Source: Hippophae tibetana (lineage: Eukaryota > Streptophyta > Magnoliopsida > Rosales > Elaeagnaceae). Taken from it: DNA of 64,000 bases. Every line of letters begins with the position of its first letter. The first letter of the stretch is position 1. The stretch lies in assembly GCA_037013495.1 (NCBI GenBank), contig CM072810.1:84180449-84244448 (forward strand). The letters run 5' to 3'. The translations under genes were made by a program, and so were the position numbers. Below the pieces are notes generated by a model, which was not told where the DNA came from, did not search any database, and saw nothing but the letters and a program-made list of their open reading frames with translations. This document shows positions 1-12,090 of the stretch, one piece after another.

Positions 1-1177
1 AGTTTCCGAACCCGTTCTAAGAGTAAGAAGAAAAAAATATGATATGAAATATTATGCTCATCCTCTATGGAAACATTTCTTGCTATGTACCAAGAAGTTT
101 ACAAATAATGTCCAAAACCACCTCTAGCAATTATCTTTTCCCATTAGGAAGAGAGGTAATAAAATTCGCATGAATTTGCCTACTTTGGGAATTAAGACTT
201 ATAAAGGAATGGAAAAAATGATAGAACATGAGGAAAAATAAATAAGTGGAAAACAAAGCTTAAATATTTTCTCATGTCAATTTAACAAAAGAAAGTAATG
301 GGGAAAATATACTCCAAATTTTATATCATTATAATTATTATATATTTAAGTGGAATTTATTATGTCTTAAAATACCAAATTATCAAACTTTTGAAGATTG
401 GTTCGTTATTTTATATAAGAGATCAATAATTCTCATTTTTAACTCATTTATAACATCAATATTCTTAACTTATTTATAAATTATTATGGTTGTGTTGGAA
501 TCCACCGTATTTGAAATTAAATTTAGTTATTGCTTTCTACCTAAGAATTTAGTTTCCGAACCCGTTCTAAGAGTAAGAAGAAAAGAAATATGATGTGAAA
601 TATTATGATCATCCTCTATAGCAATGTTTCTTGCTACGTACTAAGAAGTTTACAAATAATGTCCAAAACCACCTCCAGCAATCACCTTTTTCCAATGGGA
701 AGAGAGGTAATAAAATTCGCATGAATTTGCCTGCTTTACTAATTAAGACTTATAAAGGAATGGAAAAAATGATAGAACATGAGGAAAAATAAATAAGTGG
801 AAAACAAAGCTTAACCATTTTCTCATAACAATTTAAAAAAAGAAAGGTAGGGGAAAAATTACTCCAAATTTTATATCATTATAATTATTATATATTTAAA
901 TAGAATTTATTACGTGTTAAAATGCCAAATTATCCAATATTTTTAAATTGGTTCATTATTTTATATAAGAGATCACTAATTCTCATTTTTAACTCATTTA
1001 TAACATCAATATTCTTAACTTATTTATAAGTTATTATGGTTGTGTTGGAATGTACCGTATTTAAAATTAAATTTGGTTATCGCTTTCCAACTAAGAATTT
1101 AGTTTCCGAACCCGTTCTAAGAGTAAGAAGAAACGAAATATGATGTGAAATATTATGCTCATCCTCTATAGCAACAT

Positions 1178-1197
1178 TTCTTGCTACGTACCAAGAA
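1178..1197. repeat. 20-bp near-palindrome TTCTTGCTACGTACCAAGAA, one per monomer
   Basis: Nine of ten base pairs are self-complementary around a central TACGTA, with no spacer. The element recurs in each C, D, E and H monomer. B, G and family 2 have CTACGTACTAAG and A and I have CTATGTACC, each adding a mismatch. It is one of the best conserved blocks between the two families. Confidence 0.75.
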
Positions 1198-2610
1198 GTT
1201 TAAAAATAATGTCCAAAACCACCTCCAGCAATCACCTTTTTCCAAATGGAAGAGAGGTAATAAAATTCGCATGAATTTGCCTGCTTTGGGAATTAAGACT
1301 TATAAGGGAATGGAAAAAATGATAGAACATGAGGAAAAATAAATAAGTGGAAAACAAAGCTTAAACATTTTCTCATGTCAATTTAAAAAAAGAAAGGTAG
1401 GGGAAAAATTACTCCAAATTTTATATCATTATAATTATTATATATTTAAATAGAATTTATTACGTGTTAAAATGGCAAATTATCCAACATTTGGAAATTG
1501 GTTCATTATTTTATATAAGAGATCAATAATTATCATTTTTAACTCATTTATAACATCAATATTATTAACTTATTTATAAGTTATTATGGTTGTGTTGGAA
1601 TGCACCGTATTTAAAATTAAATTTTGTTATCGCTTTCCAACTAAGAATTTAGTTTCTGAACCCGTTCTAAGAGTAAGAAGAAACGAAATATGATGTGAAA
1701 TATTATGCTCATCCTCTATAGCAACATTTCTTGCTACGTACCAAGAAGTTTAAAAATAATGTCCAAAACCACCTCCAGCAATCACCTTTTTCCAAATGGA
1801 AGAGAGGTAATAAAATTCGCATGAATTTGCCTGCTTTGGGAATTAAGACTTATAAGGGAATGGAAAAAATGATAGAACATGAGGAAAAATAAATAAGTGG
1901 AAAACAAAGCTTAAACATTTTCTCATGTCAATTTAAAAAAAGAAAGGTAGGGGAAAAATTACTCCAAATTTTATATCATTATAATTATTATATATTTAAA
2001 TAGAATTTATTACGTGTTAAAATGGCAAATTATCCAACATTTGGAAATTGGTTCATTATTTTATATAAGAGATCAATAATTATCATTTTTAACTCATTTA
2101 TAACATCAATATTATTAACTTATTTATAAGTTATTATGGTTGTATGGGAATGCACCGTATTTAAAATTAAATTTTGTTATCGCTTTCCAACTAAGAATTT
2201 AGTTTCCGAACCCGTTCTAAGAGTAAGAAGAAACGAAATATGATGTGAAATATTATGCTCATCCTCTATAGCATAATTTCTTGCTACGTACCAAGAAGTT
2301 TAAAAATAATGTCCAAAACCACCTCCAGCAATCACCTTTTTCCAAATGGAAGAGAGGTAATAAAATTCGCATCAATTTGCCTCCTTTGGGAATTAAGACT
2401 TATAAAGGGATGGAAAAAATGATAGAACATGAGGAAAAATAAATAAGTGGAAAACAAAGCTTAAACATTTTCTCATGTCAATTTAAAAAAAGAAAGGTAG
2501 GGGAAAAATTACTCCAAATTTTAGATCATTATAATTATTATATATTTAAATAGAATTTATTACGTGTTAAAATGCCAAATTATCAAACATTTGGAAATTG
2601 GTTCTTATTT

Positions 2611-2618
2611 TATATAAG
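2611..2618 (+). promoter_or_regulatory. TATA-box-like motif, one per monomer
   Basis: TATATAAG lies 74 nt upstream of the ATG of the A-type frame at 2685. The same TTTTATATAAGAGA occurs at this point in almost every family 1 monomer (for example 412-419) and in most family 2 monomers. It is lost in P (TTTAATATAAGAG) and in the monomers at 52162 and 53261 (TTAAATAAGAG). TCATTT elements that resemble an initiator follow about 20-35 nt downstream. In DNA this A+T-rich a TATA match can arise by chance. Promoter activity is not shown. Confidence 0.35.
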
Positions 2619-2664
2619 AGATCAATAATTCTCATTTTTAACTCATTTATAACATCAATATTCT

Positions 2665-2682
2665 TAACTTATTTATAAGTTA
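2665..2682. repeat. 18-bp dyad TAACTTATTTATAAGTTA, one per monomer
   Basis: The inverted repeat has 8-bp perfect arms (TAACTTAT / ATAAGTTA) around a TT centre and ends two bases before the ATG at 2685. It recurs in most family 1 monomers (for example 1016-1033). The right arm is broken (ATAAATTA) at the boundaries leading into B-type monomers, and one pair is broken in family 2 (GTAAGTTA). A protein-binding site or cruciform-prone element is possible, but only the symmetry is seen. Confidence 0.7.
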
Positions 2683-2684
2683 TT

Positions 2685-2990
2685 ATGGATGTGTTGGAAT
2701 GCACCGTATTTGAAATTAAATTTGGTTATCGCTTTCCACCAAAGAATTTAGTTTCCGAACCCGTTCTAAGAGTAAGAAGAAAAAAATATGATATGAAATA
2801 TTATGCTCATCCTCTATGGAAACATTTCTTGCTATGTACCAAGAAGTTTACAAATAATGTCCAAAACCACCTCTAGCAATTATCTTTTCCCATTAGGAAG
2901 AGAGGTAATAAAATTCGCATGAATTTGCCTACTTTGGGAATTAAGACTTATAAAGGAATGGAAAAAATGATAGAACATGAGGAAAAATAA
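2685..2990 (+). pseudogene. Relic reading frame in A-type monomer, 102 codons with one internal TAG
   Basis: The frame starts at ATG 2685, is stopped by TAG at codon 64 (2874-2876), then continues in the same frame to TAA at 2988-2990. Most other monomer types have CAG (Gln) at codon 64 but break the frame elsewhere: one extra base in AAACGAAATATG, and TAG in CTATAGCAAC. No copy is wholly open. The predicted residues are Lys-rich (RVRRKK, TKK, KRG, TYKGMEKM) with no signal peptide, membrane segment or motif I recognise. The first 63 codons are open in five A-type monomers. Either a captured gene fragment or a chance frame would fit; I do not call it a functional gene. Confidence 0.3.
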
Positions 2991-5900
2991 ATAAGTGGAA
3001 AACAAAGCTTAAATATTTTCTCATGTCAATTTAACAAAAGAAAGTAATGGGGAAAATATACTCCAAATTTTATATCATTATAATTATTATATATTTAAGT
3101 GGAATTTATTATGTCTTAAAATACCAAATTATCAAACTTTTGAAGATTGGTTCGTTATTTTATATAAGAGATCAATAATTCTCATTTTTAACTCATTTAT
3201 AACATCAATATTCTTAACTTATTTATAAATTATTATGGTTGTGTTGGAATCCACCGTATTTGAAATTAAATTTAGTTATTGCTTTCTACCTAAGAATTTA
3301 GTTTCCGAACCCGTTCTAAGAGTAAGAAGAAAAGAAATATGATGTGAAATATTATGCTCATCCTCTATAGCAATGTTTCTTGCTACGTACTAAGAAGTTT
3401 ACAAATAATGTCCAAAACCACCTCCAGCAATCACCTTTTTCCAATGGGAAGAGAGGTAATAAAATTCGCATGAATTTGCCTGCTTTACTAATTAAGACTT
3501 ATAAAGGAATGGAAAAAATGATAGAACATGAGGAAAAATAAATAAGTGGAAAACAAAGCTTAACCATTTTCTCATAACAATTTAAAAAAAGAAAGGTAGG
3601 GGAAAAATTACTCCAAATTTTATATCATTATAATTATTATATATTTAAATAGAATTTATTACGTGTTAAAATGCCAAATTATCCAATATTTTTAAATTGG
3701 TTCATTATTTTATATAAGAGATCACTAATTCTCATTTTTAACTCATTTATAACATCAATATTCTTAACTTATTTATAAGTTATTATGGTTGTGTTGGAAT
3801 GTACCGTATTTAAAATTAAATTTGGTTATCGCTTTCCAACTAAGAATTTAGTTTCCGAACCCGTTCTAAGAGTAAGAAGAAACGAAATATGATGTGAAAT
3901 ATTATGCTCATCCTCTATAGCAATATTTCTTGCTACGTACCAAGAAGTTTAAAAATAATGTCCAAAACCACCTCCAGCAATCACCTTTTTCCAAATGGAA
4001 GAGAGGTAATAAAATTCGCATGAATTTGCCTGCTTTGGGAATTAAGACTTATAAGGGAATGGAAAAAATGATAGAACATGAGGAAAAATAAATAAGTGGA
4101 AAACAAAGCTTAAACATTTTCTCATGTCAATTTAAAAAAAGAAAGGTAGGGGAAAAATTACTCCAAATTTTATATCATTATAATTATTATATATTTAAAT
4201 AGAATTTATTACGTCTTAAAATGGCAAATTATCCATCATTTGGAAATTGGTTCATTATTTTATATAAGAGATCAATAATTATCATTTTTAACTCATTTAT
4301 AACATCAATATTATTAACTTATTTATAAGTTATTATGGTTGTGTTGGAATGCACCGTATTTAAAATTAAATTTTGTTATCGCTTTCCAACTAAGAATTTA
4401 GTTTCCGAACCCGTTCTAAGAGTAAGAAGAAACGAAATATGATGTGAAATATTATGCTCATCCTCTATAGCAACATTTCTTGCTACGTACCAAGAAGTTT
4501 ACAAATAATGTCCAAAACCACCTCCAGCAATCACCTTTTTCCAAATAGAAGAGAGGTAATAAAATTCGCATGAATTTGCCTGCTTTGGGAATTAAGACTT
4601 ATAAGGGAATGGAAAAAATGATAGAACATGAGGAAAAATAAATAAGTGGAAAACAAAGCTTAAACATTTTCTCATGTCAATTTAAAAAAAGAAAGGTAGG
4701 GGAAAAATTATTCCAAATTTTATATCATTATAATTATTATATATTTAAATAGAATTTATTACGTGTTAAAATGGCAAATTATCCAACATTTGGAAATTGG
4801 TTCATTATTTTATATAAGAGATCAATAATTATCATTTTAAACTCATTTATAACATCAATATTCTTAACTTATTTATAAGTTATTATGGTTGTGTTGGAAT
4901 TCAGCGTATTTCAAATTAAATTTGGTTATCGCTTTCCAACTAGAAATTTAGTTTCCGAACCCGTTCTAAGAGTAAGAAAAAAAAATATGATGTGAAATAT
5001 TATGCTCATCCTCTATAGCAACATTTCTTGCTACGTACCAAGAAGTTTAAAAATAATGTCCAAAACCACCTCCAGCAATCACCTTTTTCCAAATGGAAGA
5101 GAGGTAATAAAATTCTCATCAATTTGCTTGCTTTGGGAATTAAGACTTATAAAGGAATGGAAAAAATGATAGAATATGAGGAAAAATAAATAACTGGAAA
5201 ACAAAGCTTAAACATTTTCTCATGTCAATTTAAAAAAACAAAGGTAGGGGAAAAATTACTCCAAATTTTATATCATTATCATTATTATATATTTAAATAG
5301 AATTTATTACGTGTTAAAATGCCAAATTATCCAACATTTGGAAATTGGTTCATTATTTTATATAAGAGATCAATAATTCTCATTTTTAACTCATTTATAA
5401 CATCAATATTCTTAACTTATTTATAAGTTATAATGGTTGCGTTAGAATGCACCGTATTGAAATTAAATTTAGTTATTGCTTTCTACCTAAGAATTTAGTT
5501 TCCGAACCCGTTCTAAGAGTAAGAAGAAACGAAATATGATGTGAAATATTATGCTCATCCTCTATAGCAACATTTCTTGCTACGTACCAAGAAGTTTAAA
5601 AATAATGTCCAAAACCACCTCCAGCAATCACCTTTTTCCAAATGGAAGAGAGGTAATAAAATTCGCATGAATTTGCCTGCTTTGGGAATTAAGACTTATA
5701 AGGGAATGGAAAAAATGATAGAACATGAGGAAAAATAAATAAGTGGAAAACAAAGCTTAAACATTTTCTCATGTCAATTTAAAAAAAGAAAGGTAGGGGA
5801 AAAATTACTCCAAATTTTATATCATTATAATTATTATATATTTAAATAGAATTTATTACGTGTTAAAATGGCAAATTATCCAACATTTGGAAATTGGTTC

Positions 5901-6595
5901 ATTATTTTATATAAGAGATCAATAATTATCATTTTTAACTCATTTATAACATCAATATTATTAACTTATTTATAAGTTATTATGGTTGTATGGGAATGCA
6001 CCGTATTTAAAATTAAATTTTGTTATCGCTTTCCAACTAAGAATTTAGTTTCCGAACCCGTTCTAAGAGTAAGAAGAAACGAAATATGATGTGAAATATT
6101 ATGCTCATCCTCTATAGCATAATTTCTTGCTACGTACCAAGAAGTTTAAAAATAATGTCCAAAACCACCTCCAGCAATCACCTTTTTCCAAATGGAAGAG
6201 AGGTAATAAAATTCGCATCAATTTGCCTCCTTTGGGAATTAAGACTTATAAAGGGATGGAAAAAATGATAGAACATGAGGAAAAATAAATAAGTGGAAAA
6301 CAAAGCTTAAACATTTTCTCATGTCAATTTAAAAAAAGAAAGGTAGGGGAAAAATTACTCCAAATTTTAGATCATTATAATTATTATATATTTAAATAGA
6401 ATTTATTACGTGTTAAAATGCCAAATTATCAAACATTTGGAAATTGGTTCTTATTTTATATAAGAGATCAATAATTCTCATTTTTAACTCATTTATAACA
6501 TCAATATTCTTAACTTATTTATAAGTTATTATGGATGTGTTGGAATGCACCGTATTTGAAATTAAATTTGGTTATCGCTTTCCACCAAAGAATTT
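2750..6595 (+). repeat. HOR unit, seven monomers A-B-C-D2-F-D-E (3846 bp)
   Basis: Monomer starts are 2750 (A), 3300 (B), 3850 (C), 4400 (D2), 4950 (F), 5497 (D) and 6047 (E). The order is that of the preceding 5-mer with two extra monomers (D2 and F, 1097 bp) placed after C. The D-E pair at 5497-6595 matches 1651-2749, including the TGTATGGGAATG variant. F is shortened to 547 bp and carries AATAACTGG and ATTATCATTATTATAT. The monomer at 5497 is entered through a G-type boundary (GTTGCGTTAGAATGC, CTTTCTACCTAAG), which marks an old crossover near the anchor. Confidence 0.9.
2986..2991 (+). terminator. AATAAA overlapping the relic-frame stop
   Basis: AATAAA, the canonical eukaryotic poly(A) signal, overlaps the TAA at 2988-2990. 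It recurs in almost every family 1 monomer (AAAAATAAATAAGTGG). A second AATAAA lies upstream within the frame at 2907-2912 (GGTAATAAAATTC). Both may be chance in A+T-rich DNA. Together with the TATA box they would confine a transcript to one monomer. Confidence 0.3.
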
Positions 6596-6836
6596 AGTTT
6601 CCGAACCCGTTCTAAGAGTAAGAAGAAAAAAATATGATATGAAATATTATGCTCATCCTCTATGGAAACATTTCTTGCTATGTACCAAGAAGTTTACAAA
6701 TAATGTCCAAAACCACCTCTAGCAATTATCTTTTCCCATTAGGAAGAGAGGTAATAAAATTCGCATGAATTTGCCTACTTTGGGAATTAAGACTTATAAA
6801 GGAATGGAAAAAATGATAGAACATGAGGAAAAATAA
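6531..6836 (+). pseudogene. Relic reading frame, second A-type copy
   Basis: It has the same 306-nt frame and the same internal TAG at codon 64 as the copy 3846 bp upstream. The first 63 codons give an identical protein, as expected for a recent HOR duplication rather than for selection. Confidence 0.3.
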
Positions 6837-9342
6837 ATAAGTGGAAAACAAAGCTTAAATATTTTCTCATGTCAATTTAACAAAAGAAAGTAATGGGGAA
6901 AATATACTCCAAATTTTATATCATTATAATTATTATATATTTAAGTGGAATTTATTATGTCTTAAAATACCAAATTATCAAACTTTTGAAGATTGGTTCG
7001 TTATTTTATATAAGAGATCAATAATTCTCATTTTTAACTCATTTATAACATCAATATTCTTAACTTATTTATAAATTATTATGGTTGTGTTGGAATCCAC
7101 CGTATTTGAAATTAAATTTAGTTATTGCTTTCTACCTAAGAATTTAGTTTCCGAACCCGTTCTAAGAGTAAGAAGAAAAGAAATATGATGTGAAATATTA
7201 TGCTCATCCTCTATAGCAATGTTTCTTGCTACGTACTAAGAAGTTTACAAATAATGTCCAAAACCACCTCCAGCAATCACCTTTTTCCAATGGGAAGAGA
7301 GGTAATAAAATTCGCATGAATTTGCCTGCTTTACTAATTAAGACTTATAAAGGAATGGAAAAAATGATAGAACATGAGGAAAAATAAATAAGTGGAAAAC
7401 AAAGCTTAACCATTTTCTCATAACAATTTAAAAAAAGAAAGGTAGGGGAAAAATTACTCCAAATTTTATATCATTATAATTATTATATATTTAAATAGAA
7501 TTTATTACGTGTTAAAATGCCAAATTATCCAATATTTTTAAATTGGTTCATTATTTTATATAAGAGATCACTAATTCTCATTTTTAACTCATTTATAACA
7601 TCAATATTCTTAACTTATTTATAAGTTATTATGGTTGTGTTGGAATGTACCGTATTTAAAATTAAATTTGGTTATCGCTTTCCAACTAAGAATTTAGTTT
7701 CCGAACCCGTTCTAAGAGTAAGAAGAAACGAAATATGATGTGAAATATTATGCTCATCCTCTATAGCAACATTTCTTGCTACGTACCAAGAAGTTTAAAA
7801 ATAATGTCCAAAACCACCTCCAGCAATCACCTTTTTCCAAATGGAAGAGAGGTAATAAAATTCGCATGAATTTGCCTGCTTTGGGAATTAAGACTTATAA
7901 GGGAATGGAAAAAATGATAGAACATGAGGAAAAATAAATAAGTGGAAAACAAAGCTTAAACATTTTCTCATGTCAATTTAAAAAAAGAAAGGTAGGGGAA
8001 AAATTACTCCAAATTTTATATCATTATAATTATTATATATTTAAATAGAATTTATTACGTCTTAAAATGGCAAATTATCCATCATTTGGAAATTGGTTCA
8101 TTATTTTATATAAGAGATCAATAATTATCATTTTTAACTCATTTATAACATCAATATTATTAACTTATTTATAAGTTATTATGGTTGTGTTGGAATGCAC
8201 CGTATTTAAAATTAAATTTTGTTATCGCTTTCCAACTAAGAATTTAGTTTCCGAACCCGTTCTAAGAGTAAGAAGAAACGAAATATGATGTGAAATATTA
8301 TGCTCATCCTCTATAGCAACATTTCTTGCTACGTACCAAGAAGTTTACAAATAATGTCCAAAACCACCTCCAGCAATCACCTTTTTCCAAATAGAAGAGA
8401 GGTAATAAAATTCGCATGAATTTGCCTGCTTTGGGAATTAAGACTTATAAGGGAATGGAAAAAATGATAGAACATGAGGAAAAATAAATAAGTGGAAAAC
8501 AAAGCTTAAACATTTTCTCATGTCAATTTAAAAAAAGAAAGGTAGGGGAAAAATTATTCCAAATTTTATATCATTATAATTATTATATATTTAAATAGAA
8601 TTTATTACGTGTTAAAATGGCAAATTATCCAACATTTGGAAATTGGTTCATTATTTTATATAAGAGATCAATAATTATCATTTTAAACTCATTTATAACA
8701 TCAATATTCTTAACTTATTTATAAGTTATTATGGTTGTGTTGGAATTCAGCGTATTTCAAATTAAATTTGGTTATCGCTTTCCAACTAGAAATTTAGTTT
8801 CCGAACCCGTTCTAAGAGTAAGAAAAAAAAATATGATGTGAAATATTATGCTCATCCTCTATAGCAACATTTCTTGCTACGTACCAAGAAGTTTAAAAAT
8901 AATGTCCAAAACCACCTCCAGCAATCACCTTTTTCCAAATGGAAGAGAGGTAATAAAATTCTCATCAATTTGCTTGCTTTGGGAATTAAGACTTATAAAG
9001 GAATGGAAAAAATGATAGAATATGAGGAAAAATAAATAACTGGAAAACAAAGCTTAAACATTTTCTCATGTCAATTTAAAAAAACAAAGGTAGGGGAAAA
9101 ATTACTCCAAATTTTATATCATTATCATCATTATATATTTAAATAGAATTTATTACGTGTTAAAATGCCAAATTATCCAACATTTGGAAATTGGTTCATT
9201 ATTTTATATAAGAGATCAATAATTCTCATTTTTAACTCATTTATAACATCAATATTCTTAACTTATTTATAAGTTATAATGGTTGCGTTAGAATGCACCG
9301 TATTGAAATTAAATTTAGTTATTGCTTTCTACCTAAGAATTT
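6596..9342 (+). repeat. Partial second copy of the 3846-bp HOR (A-B-C-D2-F)
   Basis: Monomer starts are 6596 (A), 7146 (B), 7696 (C), 8246 (D2) and 8796 (F). The block lies exactly 3846 bp from 2750-5496. In side-by-side reading I saw only two substitutions over 2747 bp: T3924 versus C7770, and T5283 versus C9129. It is therefore a very recent duplication. The copy stops after F, where the next HOR begins with a G monomer at 9343 in place of the expected D-E pair. Confidence 0.9.
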
Positions 9343-12090
9343 AGTTTCCGAACCCGTTCTAAGAGTAAGAAGAAAAGAAATATGATGTGAAATATTATGC
9401 TCATCCTCTATAGCAAAGTTTCTTGCTACGTACTAAGAAGTTTACAAATAATGTCCAAAACCACCTCCAGCAATCACCTTTTTCCAATGGGAAGAGAGGT
9501 AATAAAATTCGCATGAATTTGCCTGCTTTACTAATTAAGACTTATAAAGGAATGGAAAAAATGATAGAACATGAGGAAAAATAAATAAGTGGAAAACAAA
9601 GCTTAAATATTTTCTCATGTCAATTTAACAAAAGAAAGTAATGGGGAAAATATACTCCAAATTTTATATCATTATAATTATTATATATTTAAATGGAATT
9701 TATTATGTCTTAAAATACCAAATTATCAAACTTTTGAAGATTGGTTCGTTATTTTATATAAGAGATCAATAATTCTCATTTTTAACTCATTTATAACATC
9801 AATATTCTTAACTTATTTATAAATTATTATGGTTGTGTTGGAATCCACCGTATTTGAAATTAAATTTAGTTATTGCTTTCTACCTAAGAATTTGGTTTCC
9901 GAACCCGTTCTAAGAGTAAGAAGAAAAGAAATATGATGTGAAATATTATGCTCATCCTCTATAGCAATGTTTCTTGCTACGTACTAAGAAGTTTACAAAT
10001 AATGTCCAAAACCACCTCCAGCAATCACCTTTTTCCAATGGGAAGAGAGGTAATAAAATTTGCATCAATTTGCCTGCTTTACTAATTAAGACTTATAAAG
10101 GGATGGAAAAAATGAAAGAACATGAGGAAAAATAAATAAGTGGAAAACAAAGCTTAACCATTTTCTCATAACAATTTAGAAAAAGAAAGGTAGGGGAAAA
10201 ATTACTCCAAATTTTAGATCATTATAATTATTATATATTTAAATAGAATTTATTACGTGTGAAAATGCTAAATTATCCAATATTTTTAAATTGGTTCATT
10301 ATTTTATATAAGAGATCACTAATTCTCATTTTTAACTCATTTATAACATCAATATTTTTAACTTATTTATAAGTTATTATGGTTGTGTTGGAATGTACCG
10401 TATTTAAAATTAAATTTGGTTATCGCTTTCCAACTAAGAATTTAGTTTCCGAACCCGTTCTAAGAGTAAGAAGAAACGAAATATGATGTGAAATATTATG
10501 CTCATCCTCTATAGAAACATTTCTTGCTACGTACCAAGAAGTTTAAAAATAATTTCCAAAACCACCTCCAGCAATCACCTTTTTCCAAATGGAAGAGAGG
10601 TAATAAAATTCGCATGAATTTGCCTGCTTTGGGAATTAAGACTTATAAGGGAATGGAAAAAATGATAGAACATGAGGAAAAATAAATAAGTGGAAAACAA
10701 AGCTTAAACATTTTCTCATGTCAATTTAAAAAAAGAAAGGTAGGGGAAAAATTACTCCAAATTTTATATCATTATAATTATTATATATTTAAATAGAATT
10801 TATTACGTGTTAAAATGGCAAATTATCCAACATTTGGAAATTGGTTCATTATTTTATATAAGAGATCAATAATTATCATTTTTAACTCATTTATAACATC
10901 AATATTATTAACTTATTTATAAGTTATTATGGTTGTGTTGGAATGCACCGTATTTAAAATTAAATTTTGTTATCGCTTTCCAACTAAGAATTTAGTTTCC
11001 GAACCCGTTCTAAGAGTAAGAAGAAACGAAATATGATGTGAAATATTATGCTCATCCTCTATAGCATAATTTCTTGCTACGTACCAAGAAGTTTAAAAAT
11101 AATGTCCAAAACCACCTCCAGCAATCACCTTTTTCCAAATGGAAGAGAGGTAATAAAATTCGCATCAATTTGCCTCCTTTGGGAATTAAGACTTATAAAG
11201 GGATGGAAAAAATGATAGAACATGAGGAAAAATAAATAAGTGGAAAACAAAGCTTAAACATTTTCTCATGTCAATTTAGAAAAAGAAAGGTAGGGGAAAA
11301 ATTACTCCAAATTTTAGATCATTATAATTATTATATATTTAAATGGAATTTATTACGTGTTAAAATGCCAAATTATCAAACATTTGGAAATTGGTTCTTA
11401 TTTTATATAAGAGATCAATAATTCTCATTTTTAACTCATTTATAACATCAATATTCTTAACTTATTTATAAGTTATTATGGATGTGTTGGAATGCACCGT
11501 ATTTGAAATTAAATTTGGTTATCGCTTTCCACCAAAGAATTTAGTTTCCGAACCCGTTCTAAGAGTAAGAAGAAAAAAATATGATATGAAATAGTATGCT
11601 CATCCTCTATGGAAACATTTCTTGCTATGTACCAAGAAGTTTACAAATAATATCCAAAACCACCTCTAGCAATTATCTTTTCCCATTGGGAAGAGAGGTA
11701 ATAAAATTCGCATGAATTTGCCTACTTTGGGAATTAAGACTTATAAAGGAATGGAAAAAATGATAGAACATGAGGAAAAATAAATAACTGGAAAACAAAG
11801 CTTAAACATTTTCTCATGTCAATTTAAAAAAACAAAGGTAGGGGAAAAATTACTCCAAATTTTATATCATTATCATTATTATATATTTAAATAGAATTTA
11901 TTACGTGTTAAAATGCCAAATTATCCAACATTTGGAAATTGGTTCATTATTTTATATAAGAGATCAATAATTCTCATTTTTAACTCATTTATAACATCAA
12001 TATTCTTAACTTATTTATAAGTTATAATGGTTGCGTTAGAATGCACCGTATTGAAATTAAATTTAGTTATTGCTTTCTACCTAAGAATTT
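9343..12090 (+). repeat. HOR-2 copy 1: five monomers G-B'-C'-E-A'/F (2748 bp)
   Basis: Monomer starts are 9343 (G), 9894 (B'), 10444 (C'), 10994 (E) and 11543 (A'/F). G has CAAAGTTTCTTG. B' has GAATTTGGTTTCC at the anchor and GAAAGAACATG. C' has ATAGAAACATTTC and AATTTCCAAAACC. The last monomer begins as A (GATATGAAATAG, so its small frame is closed by a TAG) but ends as F (AATAACTGG, ACAAAGGTAGGGG, ATTATCATTATTAT). It is thus a crossover product whose F-like end leads into G, which closes the HOR. Confidence 0.92.

Larger units (their letters stand above)
1..2749 (+). repeat. HOR unit, five monomers A-B-C-D-E (2749 bp)
   Basis: Monomer starts are 1 (A), 551 (B), 1101 (C), 1651 (D) and 2201 (E). 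The A monomer at 1 matches the one at 2750, so 2749 bp is a full period. A is recognised by GATATGAAATATTATGC and CTATGGAAAC, B by CAATGTTTCTTG with CTACGTACTAAG, and E by GCATAATTTCTTG. C and D are nearly the same as each other. The D monomer carries TGTATGGGAATG (near 2140), which reappears at 5989 in the next unit. Private changes include GATC for GCTC at 607-610 and AGTTTCTGAACC at 1651. Confidence 0.9.

Noticed and set aside
545..570. Pol III B box on the minus strand (GGGTTCGGAAAC)
   Set aside because: It matches GGTTCG but not the following A and C, there is no convincing A box at the right distance, and family 2 destroys the motif. A tRNA-derived origin is not supported.
551..590. CENP-B box in the CCGAACCCGTTC block
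   Set aside because: The consensus needs CGAA and CCCG at fixed spacing around a fixed T or A. CCCG is followed by TTCTAAGAG, so neither strand fits.
2901..2912. Splice donor AG/GTAATA inside the relic frame
   Set aside because: The match to a donor is fair, but no acceptor with a polypyrimidine tract pairs with it, and short matches of this kind are expected in A+T-rich repeats.
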